Positions 24,901 through 33,034 of a stretch of DNA of 64,000 nt are shown piece by piece. Made by a program: the position numbers and the translations under genes. The DNA comes from Rubrobacter tropicus (GTDB lineage: Bacteria; Actinomycetota; Rubrobacteria; Rubrobacterales; Rubrobacteraceae): NCBI RefSeq assembly GCF_011492945.1, contig NZ_CP045119.1, forward strand, positions 186,001-250,000, in the 5' to 3' direction. The stretch's first letter is position 1, and every line of letters begins with the position of its first letter. The notes beneath the pieces are model-generated. The model saw nothing but the letters and a program-made list of their open reading frames with translations, was not told the origin of the DNA and ran no database searches.

Positions 24901-27570
24901 GGCTCGATCTACTGGGTGGACACCACGATCGTGCCTTTCCTGAACGAGCGGGGCAAGCCCTACCAGTACGCGGCGATCCGGTACGACGTCACCGCCCGCA
25001 AGGCGGCCGAGGAGGCGCTAAGGGAGAGCCAGGAGAGCCTGCAGGCCATCCTCGACAACACGACGGCCGTGATCTACGTCAAGGACGCCGAGGGCCGCTA
25101 CGTCCTCGTGAACCGCCGCTTCGAGGATTTGTTCCACTTCGCCAAAGACCAGGTCATCGGCAAGACCGACCACGATATCTTCGGGAAGGAGTCGGCGGAC
25201 GCCTACCGGAAGAACGACCTTGAGGTGCTCCGCTCGGAGGCCCCGCTCGAAGTCGAGGAGACGGTCTTCCAGGACGACGGCACGCACACCTACGTCTCCG
25301 TCAAGTTCCCGTTGAAGGGGCCGGACGGGTCCCCTTACGCGACGTGCGGCATCTCCACGGACATCACCCCGCGCAAGCGGACCGAGAGGGAGCTTCGGGA
25401 GAGCGAGGAGCGTTTTCGGGCCACGTTCGACCAGGCGGCCGTCGGGATGGCCCAGGTCGGGCTCGACGGCAGGTGGCTGCGCGTCAACCGGAGGCTCTGC
25501 GAGATCCTCGGCCACACCGAAGAAGAGTTGCTGGACCTCGACTTCCAGCGGATAACCCACCCAGACGACCTCGACAAGGACCTCGAGTCGTTGGGGCGGC
25601 TGATCTCGGGTGAGATAGAGACCTTCTGGATGGAGAAGCGCTACTTCCACAAGCGCGGCTCGACCGTCTGGGTCAACCAGACGGTCTCGCTGGTACGCGG
25701 GCCCTCGGAGGCGTCCGAGTACCTGATAGCGGTGGTCGAGGACATAACCGAAAGACGCAGGGCGGAAGAGGCCCTGCGCGAGTCCGAAGAGCGTTACCGG
25801 ACGCTTTTCACGACCATAGACGAGGGGTTCTGCCTGTGCGAGATGGTCGTCGACGAAGACGGCACGCCGGCGGACTATCGTTTCCTCGACGTGAACCCGA
25901 AGTTCGAGGAGATGACCGGCCTCGCCGACGCGGTGGGCAAGACGATCACGGAGCTCGTGCCGGGGCTCGAGGGCCGCTGGGTCGAGACGTACGGGCGGGT
26001 GGGGCTCGGCGGCGAGACGCTCCGCTTCGAGGACGGCTCGGAGGCGATGGGCCGCTGGTTCGACGTGTACGCCTCCCCGGTCGAGCCGAAGGGGGGCGGG
26101 AGGTTCACCCTCGTCTTCAAGGACATAACCGAGCGCAAGCGGGCCGAGGAGGCCCTGCGCCTGAGCGAGGCGCGCGCCAACCTGGCCCTCGGCGTCGCCA
26201 GGTTGGGCACCTGGAGCTGGGACCCGGGCCGCGACGAGATCTTCGCCGACGCCCGCACCCGTGAGATCTGCGGCCTCGACCCCGACACGCCGCTCTCGCT
26301 CTCCGGCATCACGCCCCTCGTCCATCCCGAAGACCGGCCGCGCGTCGAGGCGGCCATGGGGGCCGCCCTTCAGCCCGACGGCGACGGGCTCTACGCCGAG
26401 GAATTCCGGTTCGTCCGCCCGGACGGCGATTTGCGCTGGGTGATCTCGCGCGGGCAGACGCTCTTCGAGGGCGAGCAGCGGCGGCCCGACCTCCTGCTCG
26501 GCACCGTCCTCGACATCACGGAGCGCAAGCGGGCGGAGGAGTCCCTCAGGCAGAGCGAAGAGCTCTACAGGAGCGTGATAGAGCAGGCGGTCGAGAGCAT
26601 CTTCCTTTTGGACATCGAATCCTTGCGCGTGTTGGAGGCCAACGCCGCGCTGGGCGAGACCCTGGGGTATACGCCCGAGGAGCTCAAGGGCATGTCGTTT
26701 TACGACATAAGCGCCCACGACCGGGAGAGCGTCGGGCGCAACGTCGAGCGCGTGGTGCGCGAGGGACGGCTCTCCCTCGGCGTGAGGCAGTACAGGCGCA
26801 AGGACGGCGGGCTCGTGGACGTCGAGATCAGCATCAGCACCGTGCCCTACGGCGGCCGGCGGGCGATGTGCGTGGTGGCCCACGACGTGACCGGGCGCCG
26901 GCGGGCCGAGAAGGCGCTCGAGGGCATCAGGGAGGCCGAGCGAAACCGGATAGCCCGCGAACTCCACGACAGCATCCTGCAGGACATCGTCTACGCCCTG
27001 CAGGAGATACAGGTACTCCAGGTTACGGGCCAGAACGGCGACGACCCGGCCCTGCAGGACTCGGCCGACGCCCTCAGACGCTCGGTGGAGGGGCTGCGCG
27101 GCGCCATCTTCGAACTGCGGCTGAAGGAGACGACGGAGCGGTCCTTCGTCTCCTCGCTAAAGAGCCTCGTGGACCTGAGCCGCCGCATGGCGCGCGGGAA
27201 GTACGAGCTGGACCTGGTGGTCGGGAGCGGCGTGCCGCAGAGACTGCCCGAGGGGTACGGGAGGGAGGTCGTGCGGATCGTCCAGGAGGCGCTTACCAAC
27301 GTCCGCCGCCACGCCGCCGCAAGCCGCGTCCGGGTCGAGATCGGCGTCGATGGGGATAACCTGTACGCCGAGGTCGTCGACGACGGCCGCGGCTTCGATC
27401 CGGAAGACTCGCACTCGGGCGTCGGGCAGTACTCCATGCGTCAGAGGGCGCTGGATCTGGGCGGGGAGCTCAAGGTCGAGAGCGGGGTCGGCGGGGGCAC
27501 GCGGGTGCTCTTGCGCGTGCCGCTCTCCCGGCTGGCCGAAGAAATCTCGGCAAAGGAACAAGATTTCTAG
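21961..27570 (+). CDS. REC-(PAS)12-NarL-type histidine kinase
   Basis: A 1869-aa soluble hybrid sensor. An N-terminal receiver (about 5-125) has the phosphoacceptor Asp64 in VVVSDYYMP. About twelve PAS/PAC units follow back to back from about 145 to 1655, each closing with the DVT or DIT plus ERxxAEEAL-type linker. The C-terminal transmitter is of the HisKA_3/HATPase type: His1669 in ARELHDSILQD and LTNVRRHAAASRV. No membrane segment is seen. The N-terminal receiver may take phosphate from the CHASE kinase just upstream, and the kinase may feed the NarL-type regulator 97 bp downstream. ATG 21961 overlaps the preceding TGA; a GTG at 21958 is the alternative. The number of PAS domains is extreme for a single protein. 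Cofactors of the PAS units cannot be told by eye. Confidence 0.9.
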   Translation: MGAGVPVRLLLVEDSENDAMLLLRELRRGGYEPDYERVYTPEDMERALKDADARGGPFEVVVSDYYMPRFRAPDALELLRGLGYDVPFIVVSGKIGEDAAVGIMKAGANDYLTKENMARLCPAIARELKEAGVRRERARAEEALARSEERFRRLVEQAADAMFVHDLEGNLVDVNRRACESLGYSREELLGMNVADVEVGIPPETFRGVWDRISSGAPVTLEGKHRRKDGTTFPVEVRVGAFESGEQTLHLALARDVTGRRDAERKVREAEARYRTLVEQIPAVTYVQQLTGDKRVTYVSPQVESVLGYPADRELLDGDHWTKIMHPDDRERVLAEDERTDKTGEPFRAEYRQFASDGRMVWIRDEAVLVRDEDGNPLYWQGVQYDITDQKLAEEGLRRSEERYRTFIAQSTEGIWCFEFEEPLPTDLSDDEQLDHLYRHAYLAECNDAMARMYGFGGASEIVGARVGDLLPRSKPENVEFLRAATRAGYRITEGETTELDRDGSARVIVNNLTGIVEDGYVVRVWGTQRDVTEQKEAEEQLARLASFPELNPNPIIETSVAGEPTYLNPVAQARFPDLRRLGPDHPALADLEGVNQRIWSAGGRPFTREIEVGGRYYQQTVSRTPEGGLLRIYGIDVTERRQAEDALRKSEERFRSLVQNTSDIIIVLDEDGTVVYESPAIERVLGYKPEERIGSNAFELIHPDDRDRVAGVFSAYQDHPGPFPPVEYRVMDKSGEWRTLEAVGENLLDDPVIQGIVVNSRDVTERRRTEEALKQSEELLRTVVTNAPVALFSLDVEGVFTFSAGRGLKTLGLEPGELAGRSAYEVYAGAPGVLEDIRRALAGEEFVGTSEVGGLVFETWYGPLRAEDGAVKGVIGVATDVTERAEAEDGLRRTLKELADLKFALDESAIVAITDQKGAITYVNDKFCEISGYSQDELVGQDHRLVNSGHHPPEYIKGLWRTIARGRVWRGELKNRAKDGSIYWVDTTIVPFLNERGKPYQYAAIRYDVTARKAAEEALRESQESLQAILDNTTAVIYVKDAEGRYVLVNRRFEDLFHFAKDQVIGKTDHDIFGKESADAYRKNDLEVLRSEAPLEVEETVFQDDGTHTYVSVKFPLKGPDGSPYATCGISTDITPRKRTERELRESEERFRATFDQAAVGMAQVGLDGRWLRVNRRLCEILGHTEEELLDLDFQRITHPDDLDKDLESLGRLISGEIETFWMEKRYFHKRGSTVWVNQTVSLVRGPSEASEYLIAVVEDITERRRAEEALRESEERYRTLFTTIDEGFCLCEMVVDEDGTPADYRFLDVNPKFEEMTGLADAVGKTITELVPGLEGRWVETYGRVGLGGETLRFEDGSEAMGRWFDVYASPVEPKGGGRFTLVFKDITERKRAEEALRLSEARANLALGVARLGTWSWDPGRDEIFADARTREICGLDPDTPLSLSGITPLVHPEDRPRVEAAMGAALQPDGDGLYAEEFRFVRPDGDLRWVISRGQTLFEGEQRRPDLLLGTVLDITERKRAEESLRQSEELYRSVIEQAVESIFLLDIESLRVLEANAALGETLGYTPEELKGMSFYDISAHDRESVGRNVERVVREGRLSLGVRQYRRKDGGLVDVEISISTVPYGGRRAMCVVAHDVTGRRRAEKALEGIREAERNRIARELHDSILQDIVYALQEIQVLQVTGQNGDDPALQDSADALRRSVEGLRGAIFELRLKETTERSFVSSLKSLVDLSRRMARGKYELDLVVGSGVPQRLPEGYGREVVRIVQEALTNVRRHAAASRVRVEIGVDGDNLYAEVVDDGRGFDPEDSHSGVGQYSMRQRALDLGGELKVESGVGGGTRVLLRVPLSRLAEEISAKEQDF

Positions 27571-27667
27571 TACAAAAGGACCAGGATAAGATCCGGCGAC
27601 TCGATTATAGTTGTGTCGACGCGTCGGGGCTGCGGAGTTGGCGTGGCTTTTCATGATCCGGGGGTAG

Positions 27668-28360
27668 ATGGTGACCGTAGAGAACGGTGTGGAGAAAGAG
27701 CAGACCCGCATCCTCCTCGTGGAGGACCATGCCTCTTTCCGTCAGGCGCTCGCCTTCATGTTCGAGCGGGAGGACGAGTTCGTCGTGGTGGGACAGGCCG
27801 GCACGCTCGCCGAGGCGCGAGAGTTCCTGAACGGGTCGGCGGACGCCACCGACGTGGCCGTCTGCGACCTGGCCCTGCCGGACGGAGACGGTTTCGACCT
27901 TATAGAGGAGCTCGCCGAGAAGGGCAGCGCGGTAACCACGCTCGTCCTCAGCGCGAGCCTGGAGCCGGCCCGCTTCGCCCGGGCCGTCGAGGCGGGCGCC
28001 TCCGGCGTGCTCCACAAGGCAGCCGCCATAGGCGACATCGTGGACGCGGTGAGGCGCCTGAAGGCCGGCGAGGCCCTGCTCTCGCCGAACGAGATCATCG
28101 AGATGCTGCGCATGGTGAGCCGCAAGCGCCAGGAGGAGCTGGAGGCGCAGAAGGCAATAGACAGGCTGACGCGGCGCGAGAAAGAGGTGCTGCAGGCGCT
28201 CGCGGAGGGCCTGGACAGCAAGGACATAGCCCAGAAGCTGCACATTACCGTGGAGACCGAGCGTACCCACATGGTCAACATCCTCAACAAGCTCGACGTC
28301 CACTCGCGCCTGCAGGCCCTCGTCTTCGCCGCGCGCAACGGCGTCGTCGAGATCCGCTAG
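27668..28360 (+). CDS. NarL/LuxR-family response regulator
   Basis: A 230-aa transcription factor. The receiver domain (about 14-130) has phosphoacceptor Asp67 in VAVCDLALPDG. The C-terminal LuxR-type helix-turn-helix is LTRREKEVLQALAEG...SKDIAQKLHITVETERTHMVNILNK in pieces. The DNA-binding part is unusually rich in VETERTH rather than the common VKNH, but keeps the fold. It directly follows the multi-PAS kinase and is the most likely partner. The start could be ATG 27668 or GTG 27671, after GGGGGTAG. Confidence 0.93.
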   Translation: MVTVENGVEKEQTRILLVEDHASFRQALAFMFEREDEFVVVGQAGTLAEAREFLNGSADATDVAVCDLALPDGDGFDLIEELAEKGSAVTTLVLSASLEPARFARAVEAGASGVLHKAAAIGDIVDAVRRLKAGEALLSPNEIIEMLRMVSRKRQEELEAQKAIDRLTRREKEVLQALAEGLDSKDIAQKLHITVETERTHMVNILNKLDVHSRLQALVFAARNGVVEIR

Positions 28361-28460
28361 CCCCTCTTCCCGTACTATCCGGGCGGGGGCCGCCATGCTA
28401 GAATTCCCGACGGTCCGGGCAGATTGCCCGCATGGCTGTACGGATGGCAGGGTGTGTTCC

Positions 28461-28874
28461 ATGAGGGGGCAGGGGGGGGGCTTGCCAGAACCGACGGGCA
28501 GAGAACCGACGAGTCGGGCGGAAGTGGAGCGTTCACGCCACCGTAACGGTGGGTTGCGGGTCTTGCTGGCAAACGAGCCGCGTTCCTACAGGGAGAGCAT
28601 AGCGGCCGTCTTCCGCCAGTTGCGCCCCGAGCTGGATCTCGAGGTCGCGGAGCCGGAGGACCTCGAAAGTTGCATTTCCAGCTATTCCCCGGACGTCGCG
28701 ATCTGCAGCCGCATCACGGACGAAGTGCGAGACCGGGTGCCGGTCTGGGTGGAGCTCTATCCGGGACACGCGGCACATTCGGTTGCCTTCGAGCGGGGAA
28801 GGATGACGGAATTCGCGGATATACAGCTTGGAGACTTGCTCTCCATAGTGGACCGTGCCTCGGGCTCGGCGTAG
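28461..28874 (+). CDS. Small degenerate receiver-like protein, paralogue 1
   Basis: About 137 aa. The recognisable part begins LRVLLANEPRSYRESIAAVF and continues PDVAICSRITDEVRDRVPVWVELYPG. Its alpha/beta pattern resembles a receiver domain, but the acidic pocket near the N-terminus is missing and the phosphoacceptor Asp position reads ICSR. It should therefore not be phosphorylated. The next gene is a clear paralogue with the same SYRESIAAV and CSRxT...VWVELYP blocks. The start is uncertain: ATG 28461 is used here, with ATG 28395 and TTG 28554 as alternatives; a TAGAAT at 28399-28404 could be the -10 promoter element. Set between response regulator and LOV kinase genes, it may be a signalling adaptor; that is inference. 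Confidence 0.62.
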   Translation: MRGQGGGLPEPTGREPTSRAEVERSRHRNGGLRVLLANEPRSYRESIAAVFRQLRPELDLEVAEPEDLESCISSYSPDVAICSRITDEVRDRVPVWVELYPGHAAHSVAFERGRMTEFADIQLGDLLSIVDRASGSA

Positions 28875-28875
28875 C

Positions 28876-28939
28876 CCAAAATGGTTAGTGAAACTTCACC
28901 CTTTTTCGTGATGCCGCGGTGCCTCGGCCACCATAATAT
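28876..28939 (+). promoter_or_regulatory. Promoter region of paralogue 2, with CTAG-like motif
   Basis: TAGCC...GGTTA (about 28873-28888), followed by GTGAAACTTCACCC, resembles a weak copy of the leader element found upstream of the oxidases. A -10-like TAATAT at 28934-28939 ends seven bases before the ATG at 28947, predicting a leaderless mRNA. No -35 is clear. Confidence 0.4.
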
Positions 28940-28946
28940 ATCCGGC

Positions 28947-29288
28947 ATGGAAGCCTTGAGACACATATTGGTGGCGAACGAATTGGCGTCATACAGGGAG
29001 AGCATCGCGGCGGTTTTGCGGATCTCCCTCCCGGACATCGAGGTGTTCGAGGCGGACTCGGGAGACCTGAACCGGGAGGTACTGCGCCTGAGGCCCGACC
29101 TCGTGATCTGCAGCAGGCTCACGCCCCTCGTGGAGGACAGGGTCCCGAACTGGGTAGAGCTCTACCCCGATTGCGACCCCTTCTCGACGTTCTACGTCGG
29201 GGGTGAACGTTCCACCAGGGAGCAAGTAGACCTCTCCGACCTGCTCGACGCCGTCTCCCAGGCCCGGCCGGCCGCCCGCACCGTCTAA
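28947..29288 (+). CDS. Small degenerate receiver-like protein, paralogue 2
   Basis: A 113-aa paralogue of the preceding protein. It opens MEALRHILVANELASYRES, keeps PDLVICSRLTPLVEDRVPNWVELYP, and ends with an Ala/Arg-rich tail. As in its neighbour, the receiver-like fold lacks the acidic pocket, and the phosphoacceptor position is Cys-Ser. The ATG at 28947 gives a start exactly aligned with the conserved block, and TAATAT seven bases upstream supports a leaderless transcript. The pair likely arose by tandem duplication and has diverged well apart, which implies it has been kept by selection. Function unknown; its position inside a two-component island suggests a non-phosphorylated partner or sensor. 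Confidence 0.7.
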   Translation: MEALRHILVANELASYRESIAAVLRISLPDIEVFEADSGDLNREVLRLRPDLVICSRLTPLVEDRVPNWVELYPDCDPFSTFYVGGERSTREQVDLSDLLDAVSQARPAARTV

Positions 29289-29367
29289 GGCCCCGCAGCC
29301 CCGCGCGCAAGAAATAACGCATTTGCGGTATGCACCGCTCCGGCGTCGGTGAGACCCTTATTCGTGG

Positions 29368-32300
29368 GTGATCCCGAACCAGGAGAAGCACGACACCGAT
29401 GCAAGACAAGCCATCGAAGGTCGTCCGGGGTGGTCCGGATCCTTGCCGCCGGGAACGGGGCCTGGAATGACGGGTCTTCTAGGCTCACCGCTCGCGCGTT
29501 ACGGCGTGGCCGTGGCCGCCGTCGGTATCGTGACGGTAACGAAGATCTTTATCGACCCCTTCATGGAATCCGAGAGCCCGTTCCTGCTCTTCGCCCTCGC
29601 GACGATGCTGGTCGCCTGGTTCGGCGGGCTGGGACCGGGGTTGTTCGCCACCGCGCTCGCGTTGCTGGTGGTCAACTACCTGATCCTGGCCCCAGCCTAC
29701 TCGTTCAAGATCGACAGCCCCGGTCATCTGCTGAATCTCCTGGTGTTCGCCCTGGTGGGGGGCGCGATCAGCGCGCTCGTGGCCTCCATGCGCGCCGCCA
29801 GGCGCCGGTCCGCCTCCAGCGAGGAGCGTTTCCGCCTGCTAGTCCAGGGCGCGAAGGACTACGCGATCGTGATGCTCGACGCGGGAGGATACGTTCGGGA
29901 CTGGAACGAGGGCGCCCATCGCATTCTCGGCTACTCCGAGGAGGAGATTCTGGGCGAGCACTTCTCCGTGTTCTTTACGCCGGAGGACAGGCGGGACGGC
30001 GTACCCGAGCGCCAGCTTCGGGCCGCCATCGACGGCGAGACGGTCTCCGAGGAGACGTGGGCCGTGCGAAAAGACGGAAACCGCATCTGGGCCAACGGCT
30101 CTACAGACGCCGTGCGGGACGAGGGGGGCAACCTCAAGGGCGTGGTCAAGGTGCTGCGCGACAGGACGGAGGCCAGGCGGGCCGAGGAAGAGCTGCGCCT
30201 GCGGGACCGGGCCATGGCCTCGAGCGCCAACGGCATCGTCATAACGGACCCTAACCAACCCGACAACCCCATCGTCTACACGAACCCCGCGTTTGCGAGG
30301 ATCACGGGCTACTCCGAAGCCGAGGTCATTGGCCTCAACTGCCGCTTCCTGCAGGGAGAGGAGCGCGGCCAGCCGGCCGTTGGCGAGTTGCGCGAGGCGA
30401 TCCGGGAGGGGAGGACCCGCGAGGTCGTCCTGCGCAACTACAAGAAGGACGGAACCCTCTTCTTCAACAGGCTCACCGTCTCGCCCGTCTTCGACGACGA
30501 CGGCGGGATCACCCGCTTCGTCGGCATCCAGGACGACGTCACCGAGCAGGTGCGGGCCGAGGAGACCCTGCACGTACAGGCCGAAGCCGGCGAGGTCCTC
30601 GCCGCCCCCCTCTCCTACGAAGAACGGCTGGCGAGCGTCGCCCGCCTGGTAGTGCCCCGCCTCGCCGACTGGTGCGCCGTGGACGTCGTCGGCGACGACG
30701 GCTCCATCCGCCGGCTGGCGGTCGAGCACGAGGACCCCGAGAAGGTGGCGCTCGCCTACGAGCTCCAGCGCCGGTACCCCGCGGACCCGGATTCGCCCCG
30801 CGGGGTGCACCAGGTTATAAGGACCGGCGAGCCCGAGATGATGCGCGAGATCCCCGACGAGTTGCTGCGCGAGGCGGTCCGGGACGCAGAGCAGGCAAGC
30901 ATTCTCCGGGAGCTCGGGCTGCGCTCTTACATGATAGTGCCGATGGTCGCGCGGGGGCGGACGCTCGGGGCGATCACGCTCGTCTCGGCCGAGTCGGGGA
31001 GGCTCTACGAAGAGAAGGACCTGGAGCAGGCCCAGATCCTCGTCCGGCGGGCGGCCATGGCCGTGGACAACGCCAGGCTCTACGAGGAGGCCCAGCGCGA
31101 GATCTCCGAGCGCGAGAGGGCCGAGAGGGAGCTGCGGGCGAGCGACGAGCGGCTGCGCCTGGCGACCGAGGCGACCCAACTCGGGACCTTCGACTACGAC
31201 CCCGTAAGCGGCGGGCTGATCTGGGACGAGCGGTGCAGGCAGATCTTCGGCCTTCCGCCCGGCGCCGAGGTCGACTACGAGACGTTCCTCGACGGGCTAC
31301 ACCCGGACGACCGCGAAAAAGCCGAGGAGGCCGTGCGGCGGGTGCTCGACCCGGCAGGAGACGGCGAGTTCGAGCTGGAGTACCGGGTCGTTGGAAAGGG
31401 CGATGGGCAGGAGCGCTGGGTGGACGCCCGCGGCAGGGCGTACTTCGAGGACGGGCGCGCCGTGCGCTTTATAGGGACGGTCCTGGACGTGACGGAGGAG
31501 AAGCGGGCCGAGGAGGCCCTCAAGCGCAGCGAGGAGCGCTACAGGGCGGTCATAGAGCAGTCCACCGAGGGTATCTACCTCATAGACGCCCAGACCCGGC
31601 GCCTGATCGAGACCAACCCGGCCTTCCAGGCGATGTTCGGCTACACCGCGGAAGAGCTGCGCGGGATGGAGCTCTACGACCTGATAGCCCACACCCGCGA
31701 GGACGTGGACGCCAACATCGGGCGCACGCTGGAGGCTGGGCGGCGCCTGGTCGGGGAGCGGAGCTACAGGCGCAAGGACGGCACCATAGTCGAGGTCGAG
31801 GTCGGCGTGAGCACCATCTCCTACAACAGCCACAGGACCATCTGCGCCACGGTTCGGGACATCACCGCCCGAAAGCGGGCCGAGGAGTCCCTCAGGACCA
31901 GCGAGGAGCGGTTCCGCTCGCTGGTCCGCTACGCCTCGGACATCATCGTCGTGCTGGACGCCGACGGCACGATCCTCTACGAGAGCCCCGCCGTGGAACG
32001 CGTGCTCGGCTTCGACTCCGAGGAGCGCATCGGCTCGAACGCCTTCGGCTTCCTCCACCCTGAGGACAGGGGGTCCGTGGCGGAGCGGTTCGCCAAGCTC
32101 GCGGAGGAGACAGACGGGCGCATCTCCGCCGAATACAGGGTGAGGGACAGCAACGGGGGCTGGCGGCACTTCGAGGCAATAGGGGCCAACCTGCTGGGGG
32201 ACCCCGTGATCCAGGGCATAGTCGTGAACTCCCGCGACGTCACCGAGCGCAAACGCACCGAGAGGGCGTTGGCCGAGATCCGGGACGCCGAACGCAACCG

Positions 32301-32895
32301 CATAGCCCGGGAGCTGCACGACGGCGTCCTCCAGGATCTCTCCTACACCGTCCAGGCGATGGAGGTGACCCGGGTGAAATACGATGGCACGGGGGTCGAG
32401 ACTGACCTGGGCGAAGCCACGGAGGCCATCCGCCGCGCCGCCAGGGACCTTCGGGGGGTCATCTACGACCTGCGCGCCTACAGGCACGGCGGGCAGGGCG
32501 CCCGTCAGCTCCTCGATTCGCTCGTCGATCTGAACCGGAACCGGATGCCGGACTGCAACCTGACGAGCGAGTTGGAGGAAGGCCTCCTCGAAGAGTTCTC
32601 CGAGAGGGGCACCGCGGAGCTGCTGCGGGTCGTCCAGGAGGCGCTTACCAACGTCCGCCGCCACTCCGGCGCCGAGAACGTACACGTTACCCTTTTCTCA
32701 GCCGGTGACAGCGTCGTGGCCCGGGTCTCGGACGACGGGCGGGGTTTCGACCCCGAGGAGCTCCCACCCGGTGTGGGCACGCTCGGGATGCGCGAGAGGA
32801 CCGTCGGCCTCGGCGGCAGGCTGGAGATAGAGAGCGAGCCAGGCGCCGGCACCACCGTGCGTTTCGAGGTTCCCCTGGAGAACATCCGGCGCTGA
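29368..32895 (+). CDS. LOV blue-light photoreceptor histidine kinase with DUF4118, PAS and GAF domains
   Basis: A 1175-aa sensor. The N-terminus has about four membrane helices (about 40-135) like KdpD DUF4118. Then come a PAS domain (about 150-270) and a LOV domain (about 285-395) with the photoactive motif GLNCRFLQG (adduct-forming Cys325), NYKKDGTLFFN and GIQDDVTE. A GAF domain (about 405-570), three further PAS domains (about 590-960) and a NarL-type transmitter follow: His984 in ARELHDGVLQD and LTNVRRHSGAENV. LOV domains bind flavin and form a Cys-flavin adduct in blue light, so the kinase is probably light-controlled. The start is GTG 29368, or ATG 29467 just before the first helix. A repeat element follows the stop, and a second kinase-regulator pair lies next. 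Confidence 0.9.
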   Translation: MIPNQEKHDTDARQAIEGRPGWSGSLPPGTGPGMTGLLGSPLARYGVAVAAVGIVTVTKIFIDPFMESESPFLLFALATMLVAWFGGLGPGLFATALALLVVNYLILAPAYSFKIDSPGHLLNLLVFALVGGAISALVASMRAARRRSASSEERFRLLVQGAKDYAIVMLDAGGYVRDWNEGAHRILGYSEEEILGEHFSVFFTPEDRRDGVPERQLRAAIDGETVSEETWAVRKDGNRIWANGSTDAVRDEGGNLKGVVKVLRDRTEARRAEEELRLRDRAMASSANGIVITDPNQPDNPIVYTNPAFARITGYSEAEVIGLNCRFLQGEERGQPAVGELREAIREGRTREVVLRNYKKDGTLFFNRLTVSPVFDDDGGITRFVGIQDDVTEQVRAEETLHVQAEAGEVLAAPLSYEERLASVARLVVPRLADWCAVDVVGDDGSIRRLAVEHEDPEKVALAYELQRRYPADPDSPRGVHQVIRTGEPEMMREIPDELLREAVRDAEQASILRELGLRSYMIVPMVARGRTLGAITLVSAESGRLYEEKDLEQAQILVRRAAMAVDNARLYEEAQREISERERAERELRASDERLRLATEATQLGTFDYDPVSGGLIWDERCRQIFGLPPGAEVDYETFLDGLHPDDREKAEEAVRRVLDPAGDGEFELEYRVVGKGDGQERWVDARGRAYFEDGRAVRFIGTVLDVTEEKRAEEALKRSEERYRAVIEQSTEGIYLIDAQTRRLIETNPAFQAMFGYTAEELRGMELYDLIAHTREDVDANIGRTLEAGRRLVGERSYRRKDGTIVEVEVGVSTISYNSHRTICATVRDITARKRAEESLRTSEERFRSLVRYASDIIVVLDADGTILYESPAVERVLGFDSEERIGSNAFGFLHPEDRGSVAERFAKLAEETDGRISAEYRVRDSNGGWRHFEAIGANLLGDPVIQGIVVNSRDVTERKRTERALAEIRDAERNRIARELHDGVLQDLSYTVQAMEVTRVKYDGTGVETDLGEATEAIRRAARDLRGVIYDLRAYRHGGQGARQLLDSLVDLNRNRMPDCNLTSELEEGLLEEFSERGTAELLRVVQEALTNVRRHSGAENVHVTLFSAGDSVVARVSDDGRGFDPEELPPGVGTLGMRERTVGLGGRLEIESEPGAGTTVRFEVPLENIRR

Positions 32896-32896
32896 A

Positions 32897-33013
32897 GCGG
32901 TTCGCTTCGCAAACCGCGCCGTCAACGATCAGCCCGCTCCGGCCTGCTTCGCAGGCCTCCGCCATTAGCTTTCAGCAAAAAGAGCTGAAAGCTGATGGCG
33001 GATAGCTTTGCGG
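32897..33013. repeat. Intergenic modular hairpin repeat, copy R3
   Basis: Starts 2 bp after the stop of the LOV kinase. It has a GCGGTT...AACCGC stem, GTCAACGATCAGCCC, a GCCTGC-TTC-GCAGGC hairpin, and a perfect 10-bp stem AGCTTTCAGC/GCTGAAAGCT around AAAAAGA. It shares a stretch of about 30 bp almost unchanged with R5 (CAGCCCGCTCCGGCCTGC and onward). Confidence 0.78.
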
Positions 33014-33034
33014 AAGATATACCCCATATGGACC

